Of a stretch of 64,000 nt of DNA, positions 1-12,420 are shown in pieces; positions within the stretch are counted from its first letter, which is position 1; each line of letters begins with the position of its first letter. Under the pieces are notes generated by a model. The model did no database searches, was not told the DNA's origin, and was given only the letters and a program-made list of their open reading frames with translations. The translations under genes and the position numbers were made by a program. Origin of the DNA: Eumeta japonica. Taxonomy: Eukaryota; Arthropoda; Insecta; Lepidoptera; Psychidae. The stretch spans positions 124,001-188,000 of the forward strand of contig BGZK01000192.1 of the NCBI GenBank assembly GCA_005406025.1, written 5' to 3'.

Positions 1-544
1 ATGTAATAATTCATACAATATCCATAGAATATTCCAGCCGCAAACGACGGCGACCTTTACTCGGCCAAGCGTGCGGCGGCGCGGTGTGCATTACGGTTAA
101 GCCGCGGTAAACGTCGGGTTCTGTGTGTTAAGCGAATTCAAATACCTCGTGACGCGCTCCCCGATAAATTTTCATTACAGCTCCTATGCCGCCAGCGCCG
201 CCGCCTACGTGAACTTATCGATGAGCTATCGTGAACTATCTCCTTACACTTTATTTTATAATTTTCGTTTTTTTTTTAAGTGTTTCTAATATGTTTATTG
301 CAATGATTTTTTTATCCGGGGATCATTCAATTCCAGATTAGAACTGTTGGACGCGCAATCTGATAAAAACTCGATTTTCGAAAATTGGACCGAAAACATT
401 AACTTCCCAATTTTTGAAAATTATTTAATTTCCGTAGCGGGGACTTAAAAACACATAAAAAAGTTTGAATGCTAAATGATAAATAGTATTAGTACTTATT
501 ATAAAATATTTAAAAAATGTGTACATAGAGTTAAGCATAAATAT
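1..544. other. Gene-poor left edge with GC-rich islets
   Basis: Mostly AT-rich. Two short GC-rich patches stand out, about 45-115 and 188-215. Both are open in one plus-strand frame and each follows an AG that could be a splice acceptor (near 38 and at 180). They might be small exons of a gene lying to the left, but neither has a strong donor and no domain is recognisable. Sequence around 355-420 recurs in similar form near 14700-14800, so part of this stretch is dispersed repeat. Confidence 0.4.
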
Positions 545-1480
545 ATTAAGTAAGTTACGCTTAAATTTTTTATAATGGCCACTTAGAGACTACAAAATAA
601 TAAAACAGATTTCAACTTAAAAAATTGGAACTTTTTGCCAACCTCATTATATATATTGTATTCATCTGTTATTTTTTTTTACAAATTGACGACAAAAAGA
701 AAATTGTTTGTCAACCTTAATTTAACTGGAGAAAAAATTCGTACAATGCTTTTCTATGATTTTCATTTCCATTTCAACCAATAAGAAAGTAATAACAGAC
801 TTCGGATGGAGTTTTTATGTTGAAGTCTTATCCCTGGCACTGTTTATAACGGCTTTAATCAGTCCGAACATGGTCACTCTAATCTGACGGACGACCTGCG
901 CGAGGGACGTCCATCTATGCTGACAACAGGAGACATCTGTTCTGTGCGGCTTATGACTGAGACTGACCAAAGAGTGACCCACGATTCAGAGAACCTTAGT
1001 CTTTGATACTAGTCGAGTGTACAAAATCGTTCATGAATATTTAGAAAGGCCAGGAAGCTTTGTACTCAGTATATACTCCTAATTTGACCGAAGCTCGAAA
1101 ACTCCGTCGTGTTAATAAGTGCCGCGAAATGATGCACAGATTTGCCAGTGGTGACGCAAATGCCGTGGCGCCATGATTACAGGTGACGAAAGCTGAACTT
1201 ACTGTTACGATCCCGAAACCAAAAGATAGTCTGCTCAAAGGAAGATTCTTTTCGACGAAAGTAAAATGATATCAAAAAAATCACGTATTCAAGAAAAAAG
1301 ATGGTGGCTTTTTTCTTCCGAAAGACAGGTCATTCTATAAGATGAAAAAAAGGCACCGGTCTGCAGTGACTTTTTCTCTCCCTTTATCTCCGAAACTTTT
1401 GCGACTGAAATTAAAAAAAAATACAAAAAATAATCTTTTACTTATAGATCACAGGAAAACCTATAAGAGGTTTATAATTT
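545..1480 (+). mobile_element. Decayed mariner-like transposon (mori-like), transposase relic
   Basis: Plus-strand translation across frames gives an ordered series of mariner transposase signatures. A start-proximal 'FRTMLFYDF'-like block lies near 750, an 'LREGRPS' block near 895-915, 'HEYL' near 1035, and the catalytic-region 'ITGDES' followed by 'YDPETKR' near 1177-1225. 'KTGHS' is near 1325, and a relic of the second catalytic block ('LLIDH') near 1435-1455. Stops and frameshifts are frequent, so it cannot encode a working enzyme. The leader before the transposase matches the leader of the element at the right edge (63455 onward), showing they are copies of one family. Terminal repeats and TA target duplications were not resolved, and where the 3' end goes is unclear. 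Confidence 0.85.
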
Positions 1481-2861
1481 GCTTCATTTTGGTCCTTTTA
1501 AATGATGAGTATAGGCTGCACTCACTAAGTAGGTGATTATTACTCAGTGCATATCAGTTTATAGTGGACTTTATTTTTAGCTTCCAGTATTAAATGATAC
1601 TCAGTAAGTACGTATTCACATACCTTAGTGAGTGTTCTTTTATGGTGAAATATGCAGTATTGCGATACTATATTAATTTTAGGGACAAATCTAAAAATTA
1701 AACATCAAAATACCCTCTATCATTCGGTTTTACTCCACGTATTTAAGAACATATTATGCAACAAGACATAATTAAACAATAGAGTGTATTTTAGTCAATT
1801 TTCCTATACGATTCGGTACCACACATACTTCTTTCATTAACTACAAACAAATATGAGTCATATTTTAAAAAGATGTTATTTATTCCATGTACGGAACTCT
1901 CTCTATGCGAGTTGAAATCGCACTTGTCTCGTTTTTAACAGAGAAATTCTTATGTACGTCGTACGTTTTATTGAATTAGTTCTCCGTTTTTACACAGACA
2001 CATAGGTTTGTGTTTGTATCGGTATCGATAGTAAAAAAAATAATTTAATTGATGTTTCAATATTTGATATTTTTGGTTTCGCATAGACCTCATTTCATCC
2101 ATTTGTGATATACATTTCTCGGAACCTATTATCCGTTTGTTTTTATCTCACATATATAATTTGTACTACTTATTCTTAGCTGAATAGTATAGATAGTACG
2201 CCAGGCCTTCCCTTATTCAAAAGGTTTTTGACCCTTGGTCTTAGTTTAGAAAAAACTAATTGGTATGTGCTAATTTGGTAAGCGACTTTCAGGTCGGAAG
2301 TCAAGAGTTTTACTGCTGAACTATCACTGATTTAAAAAAAAGATCCAAAGCAAAAATTTAAACTATCATTTAGGACTTCGTCACCATCTTTTAAACTGGG
2401 TTTTAACGAAAAGTTACATTTGATTTTAATTTTGCGTTCCACGTCTTCATTTTAACAGGTTTCCGTCCGAACAACCGTCAAAGGAGAACGTGGGGTGCTA
2501 AATTAATCTTGAAAGCGCCGACTTTTTGTAAAATGTCGGTTTAAAAGAAAACGGTAAAAAAGGTGCTGAAACATATAGACTGCTCGATAATTAAATACAT
2601 TAACAATTGAGTGTACCAGTAGGTCGATAGACGCATTTCTAAACGCTTGAGCCAAGACTTTCTGCAATATGTGGTCCATAAATTGCCGTTCTATGATTGT
2701 GATAACCATAATTGTGATCACATTACCATAGAGTACATATTTCTTTAACGTATTTGCAGACAAAGAGTTTATTTAACCAATTTCTGTAAAGTTGTAAATA
2801 GTGGATCATTTTTCGAAAAATGATGTCATAAAGAAGTTTTAATTCTTACGTGTGTACAGTA
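1481..2861. other. AT-rich, no supported gene
   Basis: No open frame with coding character. The minus-strand open frame at 2503-2763 is of low complexity and resembles nothing I know. The stretch may include more of the decayed mariner 3' half, but I could not align any conserved block there. Confidence 0.5.
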
Positions 2862-2886
2862 ACACACACACACACACACACACACA
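2862..2886. repeat. (CA)n microsatellite
   Basis: An uninterrupted CA dinucleotide run of about 25 bases. Confidence 0.95.
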
Positions 2887-5048
2887 TTTTTTTATTAGAA
2901 AAACTATCTTATATATTGTGCAAACCACAAGTTTTTTGTTTAGTCGAAGACAAAATCATAGGCGTAGTTAAGGTGGGACAAGAGTGAGCGATGTCTAACC
3001 TAGAAACTTCTTTGCCCGCCTTAAAAAATCGATAATATTGTTGAATTAATTACTGTTTATTCGCTTTAAATTTAAGATTCAATACCAATCCTCGTGTATT
3101 TAATTTATCCATTATCCATGAAATCAAAATCGTATCTCGTCTCCCGCAGCGCGCACGTCGGTACGCCGTCAGCGGCCCCGCGCACGACAGCGCCCCGGCG
3201 GACGAACTAAGTCTAATAGTTTGTTTTTCATAGAAAAGCAAGGCTTGGAATTACTTAATATGCGAAGCAGATAGCGTTGTGTAAAGGATTTGTGATATTT
3301 ATTTTATTCATTAAACACATGAATTATTAACTAGCGCACAACATGTAAGAATATACACCAACCATTTGTGCCGTTATTTTTACAGTTCATAACACGACAA
3401 TTGTTACAACCTACTGATATTTCGAAATATAAATTGTTGGAAACTTAAAGTAATTTTGATAGACTTCCCCAGATTGGTACAGTTCTCTGCCGCGGCGTGC
3501 AGTGCGTTTGCTTTATTACCCCTGTCCTGCCCTTTGCACGCGACGAATATCGCTCGTGTTAAACCCATTCAGCAAAAATATAGGAAGCTAAAGCTTCTTT
3601 AAGCTCATTAAGATATAATAATAAAGAAATGTAAATCTTGTGTTTAATGTATTTCTATTTTTGTAAAAAGTACTTTTCCGAGGATACTACTACATCTTCC
3701 TGCCAAAATTAATCTAAATCCGTTTAAAGGTAATAAACAGGTACACTTACCACAATTGCTTTTGCGTTTATGATCCCATTAATATTATAAAAGCGAAAGT
3801 GATTTTGTTTGTTACGCTTTCACGCCTAAGCCCATTTTCGATGAATTTTGTTATAGAATGGATACACATAAAGGTTTGGAGACAGGGCTATCGTCGCGTA
3901 AGCCCGCACCTCGGATTTCTTGTACAGTCGCCTCGGAGAACGGATTTCTCGCAGTGTGTGGTCAAAATGATGGACAGTGTTTTCAGATGATCGGACTTCT
4001 TTATTACAGCACGAGCTTCATATGTGGTGGTTGGACCGGACGGTGAACAACTGCAACGGATGTACAAATTCTGCTGCAATTTATAGTAGCGCATCCGCCT
4101 GCACATATGAGTTGCATATATTTTAATTGAGAGACTATGCACTTTGCATTTTTCACGCATGAGCGCCACATGCACTCGATACACCGATTCGCGGTGTACC
4201 GTAACTACCGCCGAGGTTCTCGGCCTCTGAGTGGTCCCCTTCGCCAAGGCACAATTTCATATGCGCATTACAATTATTACAACTATTCATCTTCTATACA
4301 TTATTACAACTAATCATTACAACTATTCAAATTAATTAATAAATATACACAATAGAACAAAAACACAAAAGAATAATTTACCTAGTCCGCTTTATAAAAC
4401 AAAATAATATATTTATTCACAAATTAATGCTAAGAGCGCGGCTGTCCGTAACAGACAGTTATAGACTAACACGAAAGCTAGTCTTTCATTTAGCTGCCCC
4501 CCTGGATCTTCAATTTTACTGAGAATTAAAGAAAAACGCCATATGATAATAAGGCGAGTGAAACAACTGCATTATTAACTATTACCGGGCGTCATTATCA
4601 GTATGGTCTCTCATCAAATGAGCGCGGTTCGTTCAGCTGGACGGCCGCCAGCCCCAAGACAAAATCGCTAACTACGCCGATGTGGTTGTTTGTTATAAAT
4701 GTTTTAGTAATAAGGGAGACCACTGCATTATTTGTTACTCTGATTTCAAAAAGATGTCTACAGGACACGTTGTCATCGATATTATTCGAAAAGAGTTTAT
4801 TTCTTTTATGTTAATATGTCTCACGGAAGAAATCATAATACCCGATTAATTGTAGGGGGCCAGTTAGAAGTCAAAAAAGATATCGGCCAAACAGAAACCA
4901 TATGAAATAAGTTCAAATAAGTGGGTCATTTATAAAAAATAAAAATACATTTTCTCATAATTTGAAAATGCACGGTTTAAAAGTAGTAAAGAAAATCTAG
5001 CTTTCCTGCATTATCTCCAAACCTCTCATAGTTAAAATAAAAAAAAAA
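2887..5048. other. Intergenic or intronic, no supported gene
   Basis: AT-rich with GC-rich islets at 3145-3205, 3480-3545 and 3890-3950. The open frames here (3799-3990, 3858-4046, 3888-4247) overlap on both strands, lack known motifs and start in poor context. I treat them as chance. 4261-4380 has a short run of repeated 'attacaact' words. Confidence 0.45.
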
Positions 5049-5511
5049 TTTGGTTGCCTGTAAAGTCGGTATACGGGCGAAAGTTTTACGTGACAACGAC
5101 TTTGAATGGTAAAATCATTTTAATGTGAATATTCATTCGTATAGTAGGAAGAAGGATGAAATAATAGTAACAATTTAAAACATTTATTTATACAAAGAAT
5201 TATATTTAAAACATTAATTTATACAAAGAATCTCGCACTGAATTTCATATTAACAAAATTTTATTTTTACCTTTACACATACATACGTATTTATATACAA
5301 ATATACATACAATAACTTGCAATACATTTGCAAGCTATGCACTAATTCTCTAGTGCTGCGCGCGCGGCAGACCGATCATAGTTGAGTGGGAGAGAGACGC
5401 AAGGCATCGGCGGGCCTCTCTCGTTCGGTGACTCATCGTTACGTTACCGAGCGTTACACTTTTCATAAGTGACTCCCAGCCGCAACCTAATTTAAGACGT
5501 TGTCACGTCAA
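5049..5511 (+). mobile_element. ~460-bp dispersed repeat, copy 1 (non-autonomous element)
   Basis: One of three near-identical copies in the window (others 25661-26113 plus and 48468-48934 minus). It starts 'tttggttgcctgtaaag' and ends 'acgttgtcacgtcaa'. The block 'acgtgacaacg' about 45 bases inside the left end is the reverse complement of the right end, so it has imperfect inverted repeats. Inside are a duplicated 'acatt..ttatacaaagaat' word and a GC-rich palindromic core 'gctgcgcgcgcggcag'. There is no coding capacity. The high identity among copies suggests recent spread. Family name not recognised. Confidence 0.85.
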
Positions 5512-6915
5512 AAATACTGAGTATAATTTACAAAAAAATCCTAAGTCTTTAAATTGCCAAGAGAAACACAGTCTTGAAAAGAAAATGTTTTTAAATATGT
5601 TTAATATTTTTATTGAAGAGTAACACAATATTTGGTGTAATACGAAACCCCTCCACTACAGCTACGACTCGCATTTGACTTTTTTTTATAAGCAACACAA
5701 TATATATTTATGAGTACGCTGAGCCAAAGAATAGACACAGAATTATGAAAAACCTTTTTTATTTCAATATGTTATAAATTACCCTGTCCCAAATTACAAA
5801 AATACAGTACATTTCAAAAATATTGTAGTCTAAAGGAAATCATATGTTAGCCGATAGATTTGGTTGAGCGACTTTGGGTCTATAACTTACTCTGATCATG
5901 TTCTATAAACCTTAATGATCTTTTCTAACGCAAAGTTTTTCTCGTCTTCGTTTTGTAAAGTCAATTAGAACAAAACTCTAGTATTTTTATTGTCATAAAT
6001 TCCGCCTGAGAGATCCCCGAGTCCGCCCGCCGCCCGCCGCCCGCCGCCCGCCGCCAGCCGTTCTCATTCGCGGTGGTTCTCTCGAATGCTGAGTCGACCG
6101 AATTTGAAGAGCATTGGATGCTCATCATTTCCAGTTGATTTAATAAAAGATGAATCTGAATATAGAATGTGAACGGACTTCAATGTATCTAAAATATCTC
6201 GCGGTGCGCAGGCGTCTGAAATATCAAAACTTGAAAAATAAAAAGTACATAAAATATCTGACATTTTAATAGGATCTTACAAAAAATATTATTTACGAAT
6301 ATTTAATTCTCAAAACACATACTGACACATAAATTATGAAAACATAAAAATATAACCTGATAATACTAGTTTCACTTTTTATATATTCACATTTTGTATT
6401 TAGTTTTATATAAAATTAACTTTCACCCACAGCTTCGCTAGTGAGACAAAAAATATGAGAAAATTTCATATTTTATATTGAACCATTTTTGAGAACTGCA
6501 TTCTCGTTCTCGCTTCAATGTTGGTCCCGGTGTTGTACCTGATTTCGATCCCGTTTTCAATGGTCGAACGCGCGCGTGATAAGACAGTTTAGTGTAATTT
6601 TCTGAACATTGTTGTTGAGTTCGTCTATTCACCTTTGACTTTAGCAATCATTGCTTGCCTATATTCTGTTCTAAGCCAAGTTTTCAAAATCAATTTTCTG
6701 AAGTTAAGTATATTGCACACTGTTTAATACTTGCTTGTGTTTGAGTATTTAACGTGTGTTAGTATATGTGAAAAGTACGTGAGCTAATACAACTGTACAC
6801 TGTATACGGCTGCGTGTTACAGCTTTTTAGTAAGAAGTCAGCGTGGTGTGTTACTATTTAACAGTGTTTGTGAGTATTTTTATATCTTGTTGTGCTAAAT
6901 AATAAATTTTATAAG
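5512..6915. other. No supported gene; one GC minisatellite inside
   Basis: AT-rich spacer. The open frames at 6064-6264 and 6438-6647 (minus) have no recognisable motif. 6660-6915 is a T- and GTGT-rich leader-like stretch that precedes the tiny open frame at 6916. Confidence 0.45.
6023..6054. repeat. 7-bp GC minisatellite (CCGCCCG)n
   Basis: Four full units plus a partial one of the heptamer ccgcccg. The minus strand carries four GGG runs separated by short loops, so it could fold as a G-quadruplex. Confidence 0.9.
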
Positions 6916-6975
6916 ATGCCGAAATGTGTCGTCAATATCGACGCAAAAAATGAAAATAAAATTAAAATTAAATAA
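6916..6975 (+). pseudogene. Tiny open frame with THAP-like N-terminus, probably a relic
   Basis: A 19-codon frame starts MPKCVVN. This is how many THAP zinc-finger proteins begin, and those are often transposon-derived in insects. The second zinc-binding cysteine expected a few residues later is absent (NIDAKN follows), and the frame ends after a lysine-rich tail. The upstream 250 bases look like a transcript leader. I infer a decayed fragment of a THAP-type gene or transposon; chance resemblance is possible. Confidence 0.2.
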
Positions 6976-7119
6976 CTTATTTTAAATAAAATATCTTTTA
7001 AAATTAATCAAAATACTGTCATTTTTAAACAAATTAACTTTGTAATTATCCTACCCTTGTTATATATATTCATCTCATTCTTTTGTCGATTTACTGAAGT
7101 TTAGAAGTTATCGTTTGTG

Positions 7120-7600
7120 AATCGCACACACACCTTTTTTTTTTTTGTAAAATCGAAAAAAAAACCGCATTGAAATCCGTTGAGCTATTTTCGAGATATG
7201 CGCGAACAGGCAGACAGAGAAAATTTAAAAAATCATTATTTTCTTTTATATTATCTTTCCGTTATCGTCCACTCTCCATTTTTCATACATACCTTCAATG
7301 TGCAGATACACCGGGTTTTACTGTTTTATCATATGTATAGACGATTAACTAAAATATAAATTTTGATATATAATCGTTTTAGTGATTTGTTTTTTGTTAC
7401 ACATTTCACCCCTTATTTTACTCCTTTTAGAGTTAATAAAAAAATATGTATTTTATTCTATATTCCTTTAAGTAATAAAAACGTTGGATTCGACATCAGT
7501 AGCTTCAATTGTTTTTATTTTCCATATAACATTATTTCACTTTTTTTCACCCCTTAGGTTTTAATTTTCAAAATTTCTTTCATATTGTTCTCCGCTATGA
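7120..7600 (+). repeat. LINE 3'-end-like sequence with degenerate ~130-bp units
   Basis: 7165-7220 reads like the common insect non-LTR tail ('aatccgttgagctattt..gagatatgcgcgaacaggcagacagag'). It is followed by two diverged units with the words 'atttcaccccttatttta' (about 7398) and 'tttcaccccttaggtttt' (about 7540). The same kind of unit is tandemly repeated at 43850-44420. Confidence 0.5.
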
Positions 7601-9152
7601 CTGGAACTTTTGTAGTTAAATTACAAGGATGTATTCAGTGGTTTAAGCTGGGCATCGATATATCAATCGTTTAGACCGTCGGTCAGTTTATTATTTTATG
7701 TATATAGATGTAGGTAGTTACTGTCTCCGATTGTCGCGGTCGCCTATACTCGGGACATAAGCAATAACATTGTGTTTAAGTTTGGTCATTAAAGGTAACA
7801 TTATGCCTTGTTGGTGATTCAATAAAAACAAGCACTTGTTATGAATTTTTCGTGAGAAAATGAAGTGTCGTCTAAGGCTTCGCACCGATTACCCGCTACC
7901 GTGCATAGACAGTAATCACATTACACAGACCATATTTCGTACTTATGCTATGATAGCTAATATTATAAGGTATATAAACTTTCAATACAGACATGTATAT
8001 AAGTAATTTTCAAAATGAATCATGAATATGCACTGTCCGATTCGAACTTGAACGAAAATGAAATGAACTTGTAAGGGCCAGAAAAGCGCGCGCCGGCCGA
8101 GCGCGGCGGCGGCAGTCGCCAGCGCGCGCCCGCCGCCGCCCCACGGCCCGCGCCCGCCCGCCCACGCGCCCTCGAAGCGGCATGAAGTTTTTCTGAATTG
8201 TAAGTACTCGCTTTAAGAAAATTACACATAAAGGATGAAATTATTCGAATCGCAATTTAAATGAATTTTTTATAATCTACTTTTTGTTTTTTTTATAATT
8301 GACAAGTTTAGTGAACTTTTCTATTTACATTTTTATTAACAAAAAATTGATTAAAATAGAAACCGATAAATTAATGCACATCTTAATACTGAGACGAGCG
8401 AATAACGAAAACGAAAGCTTATAAACTATATTTATAAATACTAATATTAAGCTTTACGAAGCAGTTATTAACAAATAATAATATATCTAAATAATCCACA
8501 ATCAAAATGCATTAAAAACTTCAATAATAAGTAGAAGTATCAAACATAAAGTAACATCGAATTTCTTGATATACTGAACGTCATTACATTTTAATTCAAA
8601 ATTTCATTTGAGTTCGTATTTAGTATTCAGGATGCACTTCTTTTTAAAAAAATATTTTTATAATCCCTATTTATTTTTCAAACTTACATAAGCACATGTA
8701 GTGATAATTCTTAACGTGAAATTATGGTTCATATGACAGCACAAATGCTGACGAACTCTGGTATGTATTCACATGTTTTCGCCTTTTTCATAAAATTCCA
8801 TTTGATTTTTGCATTTAACAAATAATTACGTCACTCTGATAATGTTGTTTTACAGCCGTCATCAAATGTGTAAAAGCAATCCGGATACGTCATTAACTTT
8901 CAATGACTATTCGCTTCAAGTTTTACGACTGGACGTAGGTTTTCTCAGGAAGGGTAATAATTCTTACTTCGAGGATAAAGTATTTACGGCCTATTGGATA
9001 AAATATTTCGAGCTTTCTGTGTGATTTGCTACGATGAAAATAGTAAAGGATTATCAAGAAATGTTTGTGTTTTATTTTCAATTCGACGGTTTTCTTTATT
9101 ATTTTCCCAAAAGGAAAAATAGAAAACCTTATTTTTTGTGATAATATTAAAA
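7601..9152. other. No supported gene; GC islet at 8084-8180
   Basis: AT-rich except 8084-8180, which is almost pure G+C with many CpG ('gcgcgcgccggcc', then a C-run 'cgcccgccgccgcccc'). It interrupts an otherwise non-coding region and has no credible open frame (the 8020-8229 minus frame is a by-product of GC content). The open frame at 8809-9024 has no recognisable motif. Confidence 0.45.
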
Positions 9153-9205
9153 AAATCAGACAAGTGCATGTTGAACTCGCGTTAATGGGGTTCCGTACAA
9201 TAAAT
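9153..9205 (+). repeat. 5' fragment of the 'ccggccaag' dispersed repeat family
   Basis: Matches the start of the family seen at 24091, 34255 and 50820: 'aaaaatcagacaagtgcatgt' then 'gaactcgcg' and 'ggggttccgtac'. A 3'-end-like word ('acgaaacccttaaaagg') near 10378-10395 may be the far end of the same, heavily decayed copy. Confidence 0.5.
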
Positions 9206-10429
9206 GTGTTATCTATTATGTTATTAATTTAACTTAAATTTGTAAGTAACTGTGCTAACTGTAACTAAAACAACTGTAAATTTAAGTTTATATCCTCAAT
9301 ATTGAGAGATTTGCTACATTATTTTAGGACCACAATTTATTCATTTTCTATAATCTATAAGTAAAGAACTATTTATTACAATTTTTTCTAAATATTAGGT
9401 AACTTCGGAGATAAGGAGGCTAATGGTCAATTTTCATCTATTTTCTAGAATAAAACTATTTATAATAATACATTTAGTTAATATATCTAAGACCCACAAA
9501 TCATGACATATCACCTTTCATTTCATACGTCTCGTGGTGTGGTTTGCAAATCATTTTTGCACGACTTGTAATGCTAAACATTTTAGAGTGGTTTACGACC
9601 AAAAAATTTTTTTCATCTCTTATCAGCAACTATTCATATCGCTGTATCGTTGTTAGTACATAGATACGTATGTAGGAAATGGAAAAATTTATACATAATT
9701 GTACAGATAAGTTGATGAAAATTAATTATATCACCTTAAAAAATGGTTTAATATAATAGACACGGAAAAAAAATCATCAAAATAGTTTAGAAAACTGCTT
9801 CCGCCAATCAACTGTGCAAAATTAAAAAAAAACCACGATCACTTATGAAAAAATACATTAATTTAACTTTTTTTCATTAGTTTTAAAATTACAGCAAATA
9901 GTTTTCTATCGAAAATTGCTTTCTAATTCGGTGTCATCAAAATATAATTTTATAAAATCATAATTTTATTGTTCCAAAGGGGATTTTCACAAATAGTGAC
10001 GTATTCTCGTAGTAAATAAATAAATTTCTTCGTTACCATTTGTTTCGAAAAAGTTGCGTTATAATAGTTGCAGTAATATATGACATTTTAAAATGTTTTG
10101 CAAGGCTCGTAATTCCCAGCATTTGTTGGAAGTACTTTACTGCCTTTTTTTTGTTTCTAATCAAAATTAAATGGAAACATCATGAGGCATGCACTTTTGA
10201 ATTTTCCAATTTTTTATTTATTTTTGATTTGCCTCCATGTTTTGCGAGTTTGGGTCACAGAAATTTTTATCTTTATCAACTTTTCGGCTTAGCTGATTCA
10301 ATATGTTAAGAGTAAATAGGCTGTGGCACACAAACACACGAGTGATCTTATAAGGTTTCCGTTTTTTCATTCAGACCTACGAAACCCTTAAAAGGAAAAG
10401 TGTTTTTTGGACGAATTAGATATTTTGGT
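9206..10429. other. AT-rich, no supported gene
   Basis: Likely the body of a decayed repeat. The open frame at 10040-10309 is hydrophobic and F-rich, typical of chance frames in AT-rich DNA. Confidence 0.4.
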
Positions 10430-10870
10430 GATAGGGATTTCGATTTTTCTCAGAAAATACAAACTATACAAAAGTGATCTTTTGTGATTACATTCTTCAC
10501 GTTATTGAATTTAATTTGTCAGTTGTCGTCATAAAATTTATTGACTTTTGTAACAAAGAACAAATATCAAATACGTCTCTTCTAAATCAGACATTTACAT
10601 TTTTTATGGAAATGGCGGTCCTGTTGAAACCTCCAAAATTACGTATATTAATTTTCATAAATAATTTAAAAGGACAGTAGATTTTTTTTGAAATTATTCA
10701 TAGTTTCTAGATTTAACGAAAAAAAGAGAATAATTTAGTCGAATACGACCTTTAAAAATAATCAAACGCACACGTATTTTAGTATGCAGTACCGCAGTGG
10801 CGGGAGCGCGGCTGCGGGACGTGACGCTTCTCTTCAAGTTAATAGTTGATCCTTTCTTCACGTTATCGAA
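10430..10870 (+). repeat. Dispersed repeat 'tcgatttttctcagaaaatac', copy 1
   Basis: Aligns along its length with 27528-28080. Shared blocks in order: 'gatttttctcagaaaatac', a 'ttattgaatttaatttgtcagtt' region, 'acatttacattttttatg', 'cgacctttaaaaataa.caaacg' and a GC-rich 3' block beginning 'gcagtaccgc'. There is no open frame of note; the 10474-10680 frame lies inside the repeat. Probably a non-autonomous element. Family not recognised. Confidence 0.7.
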
Positions 10871-11934
10871 GAATTCGCACTCAAATTCTAGCCTACGACA
10901 ACTACTTACATGTTTTTATTTTATTTATTGCATTATAATAAAACCCATTAACACCGCACTTGATTCCGACAGAACATAAGAGATAAGATGATGATTTATG
11001 TTTTGTTACCTCAAATAAATTGGAATCAGTTTTCAAAAACATGTTAGGTAATGCAAAGATTTGTAAATTTAGTACGGGACACTCCGCACGCCCGGCCGAC
11101 TCCCGTGCCGCTTTTCTGACGCGGCCCTTTTTTATATTCCGCTCGTCGTCCACCGTCTTTTTGGTGACAAGGCACCGCTGTTGCGTATTATGAAGTATGA
11201 AGGTTAACTGCGATGCACGAGAATTCTTTTTCTCTAGAAGACGCAGCGCGGCGCCAAAAACGACGTCAGCGCGTCTTTTAGAGATCGCTCGCGGAGCTCC
11301 CGGGCGGGCGCGGGCCGTGTTGATTCACGTAAAGCATTTCGCTGCGCTCGCTGCGGACGCCCGCCGCAAGAGCCGGCCTCTCTGCGAGTCCTCGGCGGCG
11401 TAGAATTTCTACTTCAGGAGAAATAATACTCTTTCAGTCAATACAGTAACTACACGATTGACGTTGGACTAATGTCTATTTTAAACATACAGCGAAGAAC
11501 AATTAAAATTCTTCGTTAAGTATGCTTTAATTGAACAATTCCTGTCTTGTCTGATCGTAGGCCTTAACGATTTTAAAGTAACTTTTTACTCTTATAAAGT
11601 TTTGATTTTCAAGATTATCTATATAGGTGTCTTCTTTTCACGAACGAGATAAAAAAAATTATTAATGTCACTTCGTGAAATTATTAGATAATATTGTTGC
11701 TCAATAACAGATGATATATAAGCTACAGATGACATTACAAATGTATTTAATATTTATTGTTGAAGATGATCATTAGCGATCTCTACAGTAGAAAGTTATC
11801 ATGTCTTCACAACAAACCCCGAAAGACACCGACCAAAGTTCGGTTGCTCATTTAGAAAGAGGAGTTACAGGAAAGAACAATATTATTCTTATAGAAAAAT
11901 GAACAAAACAACATTTTTAAAAAATGAAATCGTG
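10871..11934. other. No supported gene; GC islets at 11085-11130 and 11240-11403
   Basis: The islet at 11240-11403 is strongly CpG-rich and open in one frame (11197-11403), but the translated product is Arg/Ala-rich with no motif, as expected from composition alone. It contains the near-palindromic word 'gctgcgctcgctgcgg'. The rest is AT-rich. Confidence 0.4.
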
Positions 11935-12420
11935 CTAATATTACAAATGTGAAAGTTTGTATGTTTGTTACTTGGTCACACTTCAACGGCTGAACAGAAT
12001 TGACTAAAACTTTACGATAACGTTGTTTTACATCAGAATAACACACATTCTGTGATATATAAAATACTAGCTTTTGCTCGCTGTTTTCCTTGCGTGATAA
12101 CAAATTCTACACATGTGTCAATTAGTTATCGGTTACAACAATGCTCAAAACATGTTCAAGTTCAACATCGATTCGGGATCAGATCGCAAACAAAACCGGG
12201 ATCAGAACTAAGAGGGTAAGGAGACAGGTTCAGAATGAGAAGATAGCGGCGTCACGGGCGTTTTTGGTGTAAGGATATGGCTTCTTCTGGTATGGTATAG
12301 AGAACGGGACCGAGATTGGGATCATGGTTGATCACGCTATCGATCGATAAAAACATGGAAGAATTCAATCGATGTCCACGCGGGCGAAGCCACGGTCGAA
12401 AGCTAGTTTCACGGACGAAA
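11935..12420. mobile_element. LINE/SINE debris with inverted 'actagctttcg' ends
   Basis: Begins with a non-LTR tail-like word ('aatgtgaaagtttgtatgtttg'). It then shows 'actagcttttgctcg' on the plus strand near 12066, and the inverted counterpart (read on the minus strand, 'actagctttcgaccgtgg' followed by 'cttcgcccgcgtgg') at 12370-12410. Between them are short 'cgggatcagatc'-type words like those at 19380, 30650, 37030, 41700 and 60100. This is a common composite in lepidopteran repeats; I cannot assign a named family. Confidence 0.5.
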
